Shown piece after piece: positions 24,659 through 32,371 of a stretch of 64,000 nucleotides of DNA. This DNA comes from Streptomyces sp. NBC_00250 (lineage in GTDB: Bacteria > Actinomycetota > Actinomycetes > Streptomycetales > Streptomycetaceae), in contig NZ_CP108088.1 of the NCBI RefSeq assembly GCF_036192275.1, positions 3,039,501 through 3,103,500 on the forward strand. Reading direction: 5' to 3'. The notes beneath the pieces were generated by a model. It did not search any database. It saw only the letters and a list, made by a program, of their open reading frames with translations, and was not told where the DNA came from. The first letter of the stretch is position 1; every line of letters starts with the position of its first letter. The position numbers and the translations under genes were made by a program.

Positions 24659-26470
24659 TCAGCTCCCTCCGGTCGTCGTGGGGGCGGGGGTGACAGGAGC
24701 GGCCGGGTGCCCGGGGCCGGTCTCGACCCCTTCGCGGGCGCCGGCGAGACCCCGGGCCCGGAGGCGGGCACGGGCGTGTTCGCGGACGCGCCGCACGCGC
24801 CGGTCCCGGAGGGTCGTGAAGAGCCAGAGGGAGATCGGGGCGAGCGCGATGACCAGGGCGAGGGCGGCCCAGGTGCGCATGGCCGCGTGGTCGTGCCCGA
24901 AGTGGACGGAGGCGGCGAGGGAGGCGACGAGGACCGCCGCCCAGCAGAGGTGGATGCGGAAGGTCAGGATGTTGTCGGGGCTCGCCCCGCCGCCCTTGGG
25001 GGTGACGACGAAGCGGCCGCGGGTGCGGAGGACCGCCGAGCCGAGGGACCTGAGGTAGATGGGCGCGGAGAGCGCGGACATCGCCATGCCGGCGAGGCCG
25101 CCGGAGCCCTCGGGTTCGTGGGGCGAGACGTTGTGCCGCCGGTTCCAGAGGTAGAGGCCGATCTGGAGGGCGACGGCGTCGCTGTAGATCATCAGCCACA
25201 CCGAGGCGGAGACCTGGGTGCCGGAGGCTCCGAACCAGAGGTAGAGGACGCCGCTGAGGATGCCGAGGAGCCAGTTGACCGCCGTCATCGGGTAGTACAC
25301 GAGCATCAGGGTGTAGTTGAGGAAGCGTCCCGGCGGAGTACGGAAGGGCGCCTTCCAGTACTGCTTCACGAGCGTCTCGTACGTGCCCCGGGACCAGCGG
25401 AGCTGCTGGGAGAAGAAGTCCGTCCAGGAGGCCGGGCCCTCGCCCACCGCGAGGACGTCGGGGGTGTAGACGGAGCGCCAGTAGTGGCCGGTCCGCGGGT
25501 TCTTCCTGCGGTGCAGTTCGAAGCCGGTGGCCATGTCCTCGGTGATCGAGTCGTACAGGCCGCCGATCTGCCGGAGGGCGGAGATCCGGACGGCGTTGTT
25601 CGTGCCGACGAACATGGGCGCGTGGTAGCGGTTCCCGGCGCGCTGGATGAGGGCGTGGAAGAGGAACTGCTGGGACTCGGCGGCCTTGGTGACGATGTTG
25701 GTGTAGTTGCCGTACACCTGCGGTCCGACGACGAAGGCGATGTCGGGGTCGCGGAAGTAGCCGAGCATCCGCTCCAGGAAGTCGGGGAGCGGGACGTGGT
25801 CGGTGTCGACGGAGGCGAAGTAGTCGTAGTCGTCGCCGTGCAGGGCGAGCCAGGCGTTGTAGTTGCCGTGCTTGGTCCTCGCCTTGTGGACGCCCTTCCG
25901 GCGGTTCCACTCGGGGACGCCGGCCCGGGTGAAGTGGCGCACGCCCAGCTCGGCGCAGAGGGCCTTGGCCTCGGCGGAGTCGCCCTCGTCGAGGAGCCAG
26001 ACGTCGAGGAGCCCGTCGTGCCGCAACCGGCCGGCGCCCGCGAGGGTGCCGCGGACCACGGAGAGCGGCTCCTTGCCCGGGACGTACGTGGTGAGGAAGG
26101 CGACGCGGGTGCCCTTCTCGGCGTACACGGGTATCGGGTCGCGGGCGACCATGGTGGCGTGGGCGATCGACGTGACGTTCACCAGCATGAAGAGGCAGAT
26201 GAGACCGATCGACACCAGCATCACGGTGTCGAGGTGGACGAGCCGGCGGTCGCCGCCCTCCCGGACGGTCCAGTGGCTGGGCCAGACGAGATAGGCCAGG
26301 AGCAGCGCCGAGAGGACCGGCGCGAGGCTCATGAGGAGAACGGCCCGTATGCGGTGCGGCTCCTTCGAGAGCAGGCTTCGGTACCGCACCTTGTAGGCCA
26401 CCGGGTCCGGTTCCGTGAGCGGACCGGCGAGTCGGCTGTGGGTGTCGTAGTCGTAGCCTCCCAGCCGCAC
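24659..26470 (-). CDS. cslA: Cellulose synthase-like glycosyltransferase CslA
   Basis: 603 aa GT2 membrane enzyme that polymerises a beta-glucan at growing tips. Two N-terminal membrane helices (about 43-63 and 83-107) precede the cytoplasmic catalytic domain with SVDTDHVP (DTD at 222-224), TED (310-312) and QQLRW (355-359), the processive GT signature. Several C-terminal helices follow, then a basic cytoplasmic tail (RDRRVRRVREHARARLRARG). ATG 26470 is kept. Paired 17-bp repeats lie just upstream (26491-26524). The first gene of the cslA-glxA unit; the GH6 gene converges on glxA. Confidence 0.95.
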   Translation of the reverse strand: MRLGGYDYDTHSRLAGPLTEPDPVAYKVRYRSLLSKEPHRIRAVLLMSLAPVLSALLLAYLVWPSHWTVREGGDRRLVHLDTVMLVSIGLICLFMLVNVTSIAHATMVARDPIPVYAEKGTRVAFLTTYVPGKEPLSVVRGTLAGAGRLRHDGLLDVWLLDEGDSAEAKALCAELGVRHFTRAGVPEWNRRKGVHKARTKHGNYNAWLALHGDDYDYFASVDTDHVPLPDFLERMLGYFRDPDIAFVVGPQVYGNYTNIVTKAAESQQFLFHALIQRAGNRYHAPMFVGTNNAVRISALRQIGGLYDSITEDMATGFELHRRKNPRTGHYWRSVYTPDVLAVGEGPASWTDFFSQQLRWSRGTYETLVKQYWKAPFRTPPGRFLNYTLMLVYYPMTAVNWLLGILSGVLYLWFGASGTQVSASVWLMIYSDAVALQIGLYLWNRRHNVSPHEPEGSGGLAGMAMSALSAPIYLRSLGSAVLRTRGRFVVTPKGGGASPDNILTFRIHLCWAAVLVASLAASVHFGHDHAAMRTWAALALVIALAPISLWLFTTLRDRRVRRVREHARARLRARGLAGAREGVETGPGHPAAPVTPAPTTTGGS

Positions 26471-26490
26471 GGTGCCTCCAGCTGCCCTCG

Positions 26491-26524
26491 AACGGGTAGG
26501 TAACCCAAACGGGTAGATAACCCA
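26491..26524 (-). promoter_or_regulatory. Two 17-bp direct repeats upstream of cslA
   Basis: AACGGGTAGGTAACCCA (26491-26507) is followed immediately by AACGGGTAGATAACCCA (26508-26524), one mismatch apart. They lie 20-54 nt upstream of the cslA ATG and could be promoter elements or regulator sites. Confidence 0.5.
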
Positions 26525-26588
26525 ACAGAAGGGGCAAACGGTCGGTGTGTCGACTGGAGTAGTCCGAGTGGGCGGTCTTGACGCACCC

Positions 26589-27293
26589 CTACTTCGCGCG
26601 GCCGCGCTGCCGCCGCAGTGTGTACGTGACGGCCTTCCGGGCGACCGGGTTCAGCTCCTCGACGGCCGCCATCAGGGCGCCGAGCTGCTCAAGGGCCGCG
26701 AAGGCCGCCTCCGCGCCCGCCGGGTCGACGCCCTCGTACAGTTCGAGGCCGACGAAGGAGGCGCCGACCGCGCGGGCCAGCCCGGCGGGGTCGGTGAACT
26801 CGGCGATCGGGGTCCCCGCGAGGACCCGGACGAGCACCTGCTCGATCTCGGCGATCCACAGGTCGAGCCCGGCGACCGTGGCCGGCACGAGCCGGGGGTG
26901 CGCCTGCGCCCCCGCGAGCAGCTGCCCGAGGAAGGCGACGTGGCCGGCCGCCCGCTCCTCCTCGTGCAGCTCCCGCCCGAAGGCGAGCAGCTCGGTCAGA
27001 CTGCCGACCTCGGCCAGGCGCTCGCGGTGGCGGGCGACCCGCTGCTCGGCGCCGTGCCGGCAGGCCGCGGCGAGCAGCTCGTCGACGGAACCGAAGTGGT
27101 AGAAGACGAGGGCCTGGTTCACCCCGGCGGTGGTCGCGATGGCCCGGGCGGAGGCCTTGGTGATGCCCTGCTCGACGAGGGTCCGCAGGGCGCCTTCGAG
27201 CAGCTTCTCCCGGGTCTCCTGGCTGCGGGCGTCCTGCCCCTTGGCGTCCCCGGCCTTCCTGCTCCTCAGGTCCCCGCCCGCGGTCCCGCTCAC
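26589..27293 (-). CDS. TetR-family transcriptional regulator of the SRPBCC/DUF4166 operon
   Basis: 234 aa. The helix-turn-helix is clear at about 28-72 (LLEGALRTLVEQGITKASARAIATTAGVNQALVFYHF). A Lys/Arg-rich C-terminus (RRQRGRAK) is unusual but plausible. The ATG at 27293 overlaps the DUF4166 stop by 4 nt, so it is the last gene of a three-gene operon. It probably represses the operon through the two TTGAGC-N4-GCTCAA sites at 28780 and 28824; that link is inference from operon membership. Confidence 0.92.
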   Translation of the reverse strand: MSGTAGGDLRSRKAGDAKGQDARSQETREKLLEGALRTLVEQGITKASARAIATTAGVNQALVFYHFGSVDELLAAACRHGAEQRVARHRERLAEVGSLTELLAFGRELHEEERAAGHVAFLGQLLAGAQAHPRLVPATVAGLDLWIAEIEQVLVRVLAGTPIAEFTDPAGLARAVGASFVGLELYEGVDPAGAEAAFAALEQLGALMAAVEELNPVARKAVTYTLRRQRGRAK

Positions 27294-27973
27294 GCCCGTA
27301 CCTCCTCGCGCACCGGGCGCAGCCCGGCGCGCACCCCGTGGGAGCCTACGTCGGCGTACCGGGCGGTGAAGGACCCCTCGTAGCCGAAGAGCGGGCCGAA
27401 GTACCGGTTGACCACCCGCACCTTGATGCGGAAGCGGCCGGTGCGCTCGTCGAAGGACTCGCGCACCTCGGCGCGGCCGCCGACCAGTTCCGGGACGCGC
27501 ACGTCCAACGGACCCTCACGGAAGCGGTGTTCGCCGGAGCGGATGAGGAGCGAGCCGTCCGGTTCGGCGGACAGGTGCAGATCGCTGGCGAGGTGCTGAT
27601 GGGTGCCGAGGTAGTCGAGGACGCAGTCGCGCTCGGGACTGTGGACCATGGTGGCGTCGAAGCGCCGGGGCCCGTCGGGCAGGGCGAAGGTCCGGACGAA
27701 GGTGACGGTCTCGCGCCCGTACGAGTCCGCGTACGGCACGTTCTCGATGGTGAAGGGGACGTCCCGGCCGGTGCGGGGCAGCAGGATGTTCCGCAGCCCG
27801 CCGACCGCGAGGAACGGCTTCACGAAGGCCCGGCCGTGCCAGATCCGGTCCATGACGCCCCGCCCGACGCACAGCTCCCCGCTCGCGAGCCCGACGGAGA
27901 AGCGCCGCTGGAGCTCGGGGTGCAGTCGCTCGAAGGCCGCGTCCCCCATGGCGGTACGGAAGATCGAGGTCAC
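27290..27973 (-). CDS. DUF4166-family protein
   Basis: 227 aa. It begins VTSIFRTAMGDAAFERLHPELQRRF, and the pattern of an N-terminal 'FERLHPxLQRRF' followed by a lipocalin-like beta-sheet domain (WHGRAFVKPFLAVG, PFTIENVPY, FDATMVHSPE, ESFDERTGRFRIKVRV, FGYEGSF) matches DUF4166. Function is unknown, but the fold suggests binding of a lipid-like molecule. The GTG at 27973 overlaps the upstream SRPBCC stop by 4 nt. It is co-translated with that gene and with the TetR regulator. Confidence 0.88.
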   Translation of the reverse strand: MTSIFRTAMGDAAFERLHPELQRRFSVGLASGELCVGRGVMDRIWHGRAFVKPFLAVGGLRNILLPRTGRDVPFTIENVPYADSYGRETVTFVRTFALPDGPRRFDATMVHSPERDCVLDYLGTHQHLASDLHLSAEPDGSLLIRSGEHRFREGPLDVRVPELVGGRAEVRESFDERTGRFRIKVRVVNRYFGPLFGYEGSFTARYADVGSHGVRAGLRPVREEVRA

Positions 27974-28752
27974 GACCGCTCCAGGGGGGACTTCGGGGCG
28001 GACTTCGGGGTGCGCAGGGCGACGGGCTTCGCGGTGGGCTCCAGGCCGGCGAGGAGCCGGGGCTCCCGGGTACGGGCGGGCGGGACGCGCAGGCAGCGCC
28101 GGGCCGCGGGGGCGCGCGACGAGGGCGGTACGAGGACGGCGGCGGCGAGCCCGAGGATGGTGAGCGGGACGGCGGCGAGCGACGCGAACGCCAGCGGCAG
28201 CGAGCCGGCGGCCCACGGCACGGCCACGGCCAGCACCCGGAGGAGGACTTCGAGCAGCCAGCGGTTCCGCGAGCGCTCCGGGGCGATCCCCCGCTCGCAC
28301 CAGAGCCGCAGCCGGTCGAAGGACCAGGCCGTGGCCCAGCCCATGAGGGGCCGGAAGACGAGCCGGTCGGCGGCGCGGCCGAGGAGGCCCCAGCGGGGCC
28401 GGTAGTCGTAGCCGGTGAGGAAGCGGACGCCGTCGGCGGTGGGCACGTACCTCCAGTAGCCGCTGCCCTCGGCGAGCAGCGACAGCGGGTGCGGCGAGGA
28501 GAACCGGAGGGCGGAGACCCGGTCGCCGCCGGCCCGGTGGCGCTCCCCCGCGGAGACACCGGTGCCGGCGACGACCAGGAAGGGCAGGACGCGGGTCGCG
28601 TACCGGAAGTGCTGGGGTTCGCCCTCCGGGCGCGGGAGGTAGGCGATCTCCGTGAACCGCAGGTCCCAACGCTGGTGGCGGTCGGGTTCCTGGGTGTGCT
28701 CCCAGAGCGTCTCCAGGTCCGCGCGGACCCGTGTCTCGATGTAGAGACCCAT
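27970..28752 (-). CDS. SRPBCC-type lipid-binding protein with membrane segment
   Basis: 260 aa. The first ~160 residues have polyketide-cyclase/START-like features (MGLYIETRVRADLETLWEHTQEPDRHQRWDLRF), a fold that binds hydrophobic ligands. Hydrophobic stretches near 170-215 (LLRVLAVAVPWAAGSLPLAF, VPLTILGLAAAVLV) would anchor it to the membrane. A basic Pro/Arg-rich tail ends it. First gene of a tightly coupled operon with DUF4166 and TetR. Two mirror-image operators lie 28-87 nt upstream. The ligand is unknown. Confidence 0.88.
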   Translation of the reverse strand: MGLYIETRVRADLETLWEHTQEPDRHQRWDLRFTEIAYLPRPEGEPQHFRYATRVLPFLVVAGTGVSAGERHRAGGDRVSALRFSSPHPLSLLAEGSGYWRYVPTADGVRFLTGYDYRPRWGLLGRAADRLVFRPLMGWATAWSFDRLRLWCERGIAPERSRNRWLLEVLLRVLAVAVPWAAGSLPLAFASLAAVPLTILGLAAAVLVPPSSRAPAARRCLRVPPARTREPRLLAGLEPTAKPVALRTPKSAPKSPLERS

Positions 28753-28779
28753 GGGTGTTCCCCCAGTTCGTCCAGCATT

Positions 28780-28795
28780 TTGAGCGACTGCTCAA
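28780..28795. promoter_or_regulatory. TetR operator 1, TTGAGC-N4-GCTCAA
   Basis: TTGAGCGACTGCTCAA, perfect 6-bp arms, 28 nt upstream of the SRPBCC start. Confidence 0.7.
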
Positions 28796-28823
28796 ATCTG
28801 CCTCGCGCTGAAGGTAGCCGATT

Positions 28824-28839
28824 TTGAGCAGTCGCTCAA
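28824..28839. promoter_or_regulatory. TetR operator 2, exact reverse complement of operator 1
   Basis: TTGAGCAGTCGCTCAA. The whole 16-mer including the spacer is the reverse complement of operator 1, with centres 44 nt apart (about four helical turns), suggesting cooperative binding on one face of the DNA. Confidence 0.7.
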
Positions 28840-28860
28840 GACGGATCTCCGGGCACGACG

Positions 28861-28893
28861 AAGCCCCCGGCCCTGAACCAGGACCGGGGGCTT
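28861..28893 (-). terminator. Terminator after the thiamine-binding protein gene
   Basis: AAGCCCCCGGCCCT / AGGACCGGGGGCTT, 14-bp arms with one mismatch, 25 nt past the stop at 28919. Confidence 0.8.
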
Positions 28894-28918
28894 GTCCGCG
28901 TACGTACGCGTGGGGGGC

Positions 28919-29212
28919 TCAGCCCTCCAGATACCGCTCGACGGTGGCGACCTTGCCGGTGAGCCCGTCCGTGACACCCGGGCGGATGTCGGCCTTCATG
29001 ACCACCGAGACGCGCGGCGCACGCGCCTCGACGGCGGCGACGGCGCGCTTCACGACGTCCATGACCTCGTCCCACTCACCCTCGATCGAGGTGAACATGG
29101 CGTCGGTGCGGTTCGGGAGCCCGGACTCGCGGACGACCCTGACGGCGTCGGCCACGTACTCGCCGACCTCCTCCCCCACACCCAGCGGGGTGACCGAGAA
29201 AGCGATGATCAC
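28919..29212 (-). CDS. MTH1187-family thiamine-binding protein
   Basis: 97 aa. It begins [30 protein letters not shown] and shows the ferredoxin-like alternation of strands and helices with [16 protein letters not shown], typical of the MTH1187/YkoF-like thiamine-binding family. It probably binds thiamine or HMP in the cytoplasm, though the exact ligand is not certain for this branch. The GTG at 29212 overlaps the DUF3817 stop by 4 nt, so the two are co-translated. No TPP riboswitch is visible nearby. Confidence 0.88.
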   Translation of the reverse strand: MIIAFSVTPLGVGEEVGEYVADAVRVVRESGLPNRTDAMFTSIEGEWDEVMDVVKRAVAAVEARAPRVSVVMKADIRPGVTDGLTGKVATVERYLEG

Positions 29213-29562
29213 GCCTTCACCGCGTCCCCGGCGGCACCGGCGGCGGCGCGGGAGGCGGCGACGGCCTCCTCGGCCTCGCGCTTCAGCTTCCGCTCGGCGT
29301 AGAAGCCGCCCAGGGGCAGCACCGAGAGCAGGAAGTAGAGGGCGGCGGTCCCGAAGCTCCACTTGGTGCGGTTCCAGGCGTCCAGCCAGAAGAGGACGTA
29401 GAGGATGAAGAGCACGCCGTGGATCGCACCCATGACCGGCACCGCGTTGAAGTCCGTCGTCCGCTTGAGCACCGAGCAGACGAGCAGGAGCAGGAACGAG
29501 ACGGCCTCCGGCGCGGAGACGAGCCGGAGCCGGTGGAGGGAGGAAGCGGTCTTGATGTCCAC
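29209..29562 (-). CDS. DUF3817 integral membrane protein (second copy)
   Basis: 117 aa, three hydrophobic segments ([55 protein letters not shown]) and an Ala/Glu-rich tail. It is a paralogue of the gene at 18174-18506, sharing the HG-x-LFILYVL and ERK features. GTG 29562 is chosen because AAGGTGA lies 8 nt upstream; a GTG at 29574 is an alternative. It is translationally coupled to the thiamine-binding protein gene and divergent from the AIM24 genes. Confidence 0.88.
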   Translation of the reverse strand: MDIKTASSLHRLRLVSAPEAVSFLLLLVCSVLKRTTDFNAVPVMGAIHGVLFILYVLFWLDAWNRTKWSFGTAALYFLLSVLPLGGFYAERKLKREAEEAVAASRAAAGAAGDAVKA

Positions 29563-29585
29563 GGAGGGGGTCACCTTCGTTCGAT

Positions 29586-29605
29586 CTTGTGAACGGATGC
29601 ACAAG
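29586..29605. promoter_or_regulatory. Inverted repeat CTTGTG-N8-CACAAG in the divergent region
   Basis: Perfect 6-bp arms, 24 nt upstream of the DUF3817 start and 65 nt upstream of the first AIM24 gene. A TTGTGCAC box follows at 29616-29623. A shared operator is plausible. Confidence 0.4.
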
Positions 29606-29669
29606 GGCCCGTCCATTGTGCACGCCGACTTTGCTGTCTCTTTATCCGGGTCCCCAGTACCTTCAGCGG

Positions 29670-30308
29670 GTGGCAACGTTCCGACTCCAAGGCAGCAAGG
29701 TGCTCGCCGTCTCCATGACCGGCGACTCCGTCAAGGCGAAGAACGGCTCGATGGTCGCCTACGACGGCCAGATGGCGTTCAAGAAGATGAGTGGTGGCGG
29801 TGAGGGCCTGCGCGGCATGGTCACCCGCCGGCTCACGGGTGAGCAGATGGAGATGATGGAGGTACGCGGGCAGGGCACCTGCTGGTTCGCCGACCGGGCC
29901 TCCGAGATCAACCTCGTCTCCCTGCACGGCGACAAGCTCTGGGTCGAGGCGAGCAATCTGCTCTGCACCGACGCGGGGCTGCGCACCGGCACCACCTTCA
30001 CCGGCATGCGCGGCGGGGCCACCGGCAACGGCCTCTTCACGACGACCGTCGAGGGCAACGGGCAGGCGGCGATCATGTCCGACGGCCCGGCGGTGGTGCT
30101 GCGGGTGACCCCGCAGTACCCGCTCCAGGTGGACCCCGGCGCGTACATCGCCCACCAGGGCAACCTCCAGCAGCACTTCCAGTCGGGTGTGACGTTCCGC
30201 ACCCTCATGGGCGAGGGCGGCGGCGAGGCCTTCCAGATCCGCTTCGAGGGGGACGGCCTGGTGTACGTCCAGCCGAGCGAGCGGAACACGATCGGGGGCG
30301 ACGTCTGA
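29670..30308 (+). CDS. AIM24/TIGR00266-family protein, first of three
   Basis: 212 aa. It begins with VATFRLQGSKVLAVSMTGDSVKAKNGSMVAYDG and has repeated short strands with glycine turns (GGEGLRGMVTRRLTGE, GQGTCWFADRASEINLVSL), typical of the AIM24 double-stranded beta-helix family. In yeast Aim24 affects mitochondrial membrane organisation; bacterial roles are unknown. The GTG at 29670 is the best start because the family motif begins there. Its stop overlaps the next gene's ATG by 1 nt. No signal peptide or membrane helix. Confidence 0.88.
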   Translation: MATFRLQGSKVLAVSMTGDSVKAKNGSMVAYDGQMAFKKMSGGGEGLRGMVTRRLTGEQMEMMEVRGQGTCWFADRASEINLVSLHGDKLWVEASNLLCTDAGLRTGTTFTGMRGGATGNGLFTTTVEGNGQAAIMSDGPAVVLRVTPQYPLQVDPGAYIAHQGNLQQHFQSGVTFRTLMGEGGGEAFQIRFEGDGLVYVQPSERNTIGGDV

Positions 30309-30958
30309 TGCCGTTCCGCGAGATCAACTCGAAGATGGTCGAGGCGACCGTCATCCCCGGGCAGCGGATGTTCAGCCAGCGCGGCGCGATGCTCGCGTAC
30401 CGCGGCGACGTCACTTTCACGCCGAACATGGCGGGTGGCCAGGGCGGCGTGATGTCGATGATCGGCCGCCGGGTGGCCGGCGAGGCGACCCCGCTGATGA
30501 CCGTCGAGGGCAACGGCACGGTGATGTTCGGGCACGGCGGCCACCACATCCAGGTGATCGGGCTGACCGGCGACACCCTGTACGTGGAGGCCGACCGGCT
30601 GCTCGCCTTCGACGGCACCCTGGAACAGGGCACGATGTTCATGGGCTCGCAGGGCGGGGTCATGGGCATGGTCCGCGGCCAGGTGACCGGCCAGGGCCTC
30701 TTCACCACCACCCTGAAGGGCCACGGCGCGGTGGCGGTCATGGCGCACGGCGGAGTCATCGAGCTGCCGATCACCCCGGGCCGCCCGGTCCACGTGGACC
30801 CGCAGGCGTACGTGGCCCACCACGGCGACGTGCGGAACAAGCTCTCCACCGCGCTCGGCTGGCGCGACATGGTGGGGCGCGGCTCGGGCGAGGCGTTCCA
30901 GCTGGAGCTGAGCGGCAGCGGTGCGGTGTACGTGCAGGCCTCGGAGGAAAAGCTGTGA
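30308..30958 (+). CDS. AIM24/TIGR00266-family protein, second of three
   Basis: 216 aa. It starts MPFREINSKMVEATVIPGQRMFSQRGAMLAYRGDVTFTPN and shares the beta-helix pattern and the phrases RGAMLAYRG, GLFTTTLKGHG and VHVDPQAYVAHHG with the flanking paralogues. The ATG overlaps the preceding TGA by one base (TGATG). Same family and unknown function. Sequence differs enough from its neighbours that the three probably assemble as distinct subunits rather than being recent copies; that is inference. Confidence 0.88.
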   Translation: MPFREINSKMVEATVIPGQRMFSQRGAMLAYRGDVTFTPNMAGGQGGVMSMIGRRVAGEATPLMTVEGNGTVMFGHGGHHIQVIGLTGDTLYVEADRLLAFDGTLEQGTMFMGSQGGVMGMVRGQVTGQGLFTTTLKGHGAVAVMAHGGVIELPITPGRPVHVDPQAYVAHHGDVRNKLSTALGWRDMVGRGSGEAFQLELSGSGAVYVQASEEKL

Positions 30959-31740
30959 CCGGTCCCGTGATCCACGACCCGACGACCCTGCCGTCGGACG
31001 ACAACGTGAACCCGTACACCTTCTGCGTGGAGCTCAAGGGCTCCCAGTGGTTCCTGCAGAAGGGCAAGATGATCGCCTACTACGGGCGGATCGAGTTCAA
31101 CGGCATCGGGCACGGGCGGCTGGACCGGCTGGTCCGGACGTCGTTCCACTCGCCGCTGCACGCGAGCGACTGGGTGGTGGCCGAGGGCAGCGGGAAGATG
31201 CTGCTCGCGGACCGGGCCTTCGACGTGAACTCGTTCGACCTGGACAAGGGCAATCTGACGATCCGTTCCGGCAACCTGCTCGCCTACCAGCCCACCCTCG
31301 CCCTGAAGCAGTCGATCGTGCCGGGCTTCGTGACGCTGATCGGCACCGGGAAGTTCGTGGCGGCGTCGAACGGCCCGGTGGTCTTCATGGAGCCCCCGAT
31401 GCGGGTGGACCCGCAGGCCCTGGTCGGCTGGGCCGACTGCCCCTCCCCCTGCCACCACTACGACCACGGCTACATGACGGGCGTGATGGGCGGCGTCCGC
31501 GCCCTGACGGGCATCGGCGGCACCTCGGGCGAGGAGCACCAGTTCGAGTTCGTGGGCGCCGGCACGGTCCTGCTCCAGTCGACGGAACTGCTGATGGCGG
31601 ACCGCGCGATCGGCGCCCCTCCCGCCCAGGCGGGCGTACCGGGCGGCCACGGTGCACATGGTTCCGGCCAGGCTGTGCAAGGCTCGGTACCGCGCCTTCC
31701 CGGCCAGCTCGGGGACCTCCAGCGTCGCTTCGGTCTGTGA
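30955..31740 (+). CDS. AIM24/TIGR00266-family protein, third of three
   Basis: 261 aa, the longest of the triplet. It begins VTGPVIHDPTTLPSDDNVNPYTFCVELKGSQWFLQKGKMIAYYG, then follows the AIM24 strand pattern (GSGKMLLADRAFDVNSFDL, GNLTIRSGNLLAY). Distinctive is a Cys/His patch ADCPSPCHHYDHGYM near residue 160-172 that might bind a metal. The last ~45 residues (GAPPAQAGVPGG onward) are low complexity. The GTG start overlaps the previous stop by 4 nt (GTGA), completing a tightly coupled three-gene unit. Confidence 0.88.
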   Translation: MTGPVIHDPTTLPSDDNVNPYTFCVELKGSQWFLQKGKMIAYYGRIEFNGIGHGRLDRLVRTSFHSPLHASDWVVAEGSGKMLLADRAFDVNSFDLDKGNLTIRSGNLLAYQPTLALKQSIVPGFVTLIGTGKFVAASNGPVVFMEPPMRVDPQALVGWADCPSPCHHYDHGYMTGVMGGVRALTGIGGTSGEEHQFEFVGAGTVLLQSTELLMADRAIGAPPAQAGVPGGHGAHGSGQAVQGSVPRLPGQLGDLQRRFGL

Positions 31741-31792
31741 GCGGTAGTCTGCGGAGTGTGACGTCCTCGAACGCACGCTCCCAGACTTCGTC

Positions 31793-31817
31793 AAGTATTC
31801 AACTTCTTAGGTAGAAT
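31793..31817 (+). promoter_or_regulatory. Putative promoter/operator of the MarR gene
   Basis: AAGT-ATTCA-ACTT (31793-31805) is an inverted repeat, followed by TAGAAT (31812-31817), a good -10 only 6 nt before the ATG at 31824. A leaderless, autoregulated message is suggested. Confidence 0.4.
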
Positions 31818-31823
31818 CCATAC

Positions 31824-32300
31824 ATGGAGACCGAGACCGCCACCCCGTGGCTCACCGACGCCGAGCAGTGTGCGTGGCGCACGTTCCTGGACGTCAACAG
31901 AATGCTGACGTACCAGCTGGAGCGGGACCTCCAGCCCTTCGGCCTGACGATGAACGACTACGAGATCCTCGTGAACCTCTCGGAGTCGGCGGAGCGGCGG
32001 CTGCGCATGAGCGACCTGGCCGCGGCCACCCTTCAGTCGAAGAGCCGACTCTCGCACCAGATCACCCGCATGGAGAACGCCGGACTCGTCCGGCGCGAGA
32101 ACTGCGAGTCCGACCGGCGCGGGCTCTACGCCGTCCTCACCGACGCGGGCATGGAGACCATGCACAAGGTCGCCCCGCACCACGTCGAGTCGGTGCGCAA
32201 GCACTTCATCGACCAGATCGGCCCGGAGTCCCTCGGCGGCCTCCACGCGTCGCTCAAGCCCGTCGCCGAACAGCTGCGCGGGCGCCGCGGCAAGCCGTAG
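31824..32300 (+). CDS. MarR-family transcriptional regulator
   Basis: 158 aa. The winged helix is clear: GLTMNDYEILVNLSESAERRLRMSDLAAATLQSKSRLSHQITRMENAGLVRREN followed by the wing CESDRRGLYAVLTDAGM. A cysteine at the wing start (ENCESDRRG) could in principle be redox-sensing, but that is speculative. There is no ribosome site before the ATG at 31824, and a -10 lies just upstream. It stands alone between the AIM24 genes and meaB, so its targets are not obvious. Confidence 0.92.
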   Translation: METETATPWLTDAEQCAWRTFLDVNRMLTYQLERDLQPFGLTMNDYEILVNLSESAERRLRMSDLAAATLQSKSRLSHQITRMENAGLVRRENCESDRRGLYAVLTDAGMETMHKVAPHHVESVRKHFIDQIGPESLGGLHASLKPVAEQLRGRRGKP

Positions 32301-32319
32301 CGGCGGCCGTACCTGACAG

Positions 32320-32355
32320 AGAAGGGCCTCCCCGGGCGACCGGGGAGGCCCTTCT
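32320..32355. terminator. Bidirectional terminator between the MarR gene and meaB
   Basis: Perfect 16-bp arms (AGAAGGGCCTCCCCGG and complement) with a GCGA tetraloop, between convergent stops at 32300 and 32372. Confidence 0.9.
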
Positions 32356-32371
32356 GCGTACGGTCACCGCG

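Noticed and set aside
22674..26537. Long minus-strand frame offset from glxA and cslA
   Set aside because: Same strand but wrong register; composition is Pro/Arg/His-rich and it spans both real genes and their gap.
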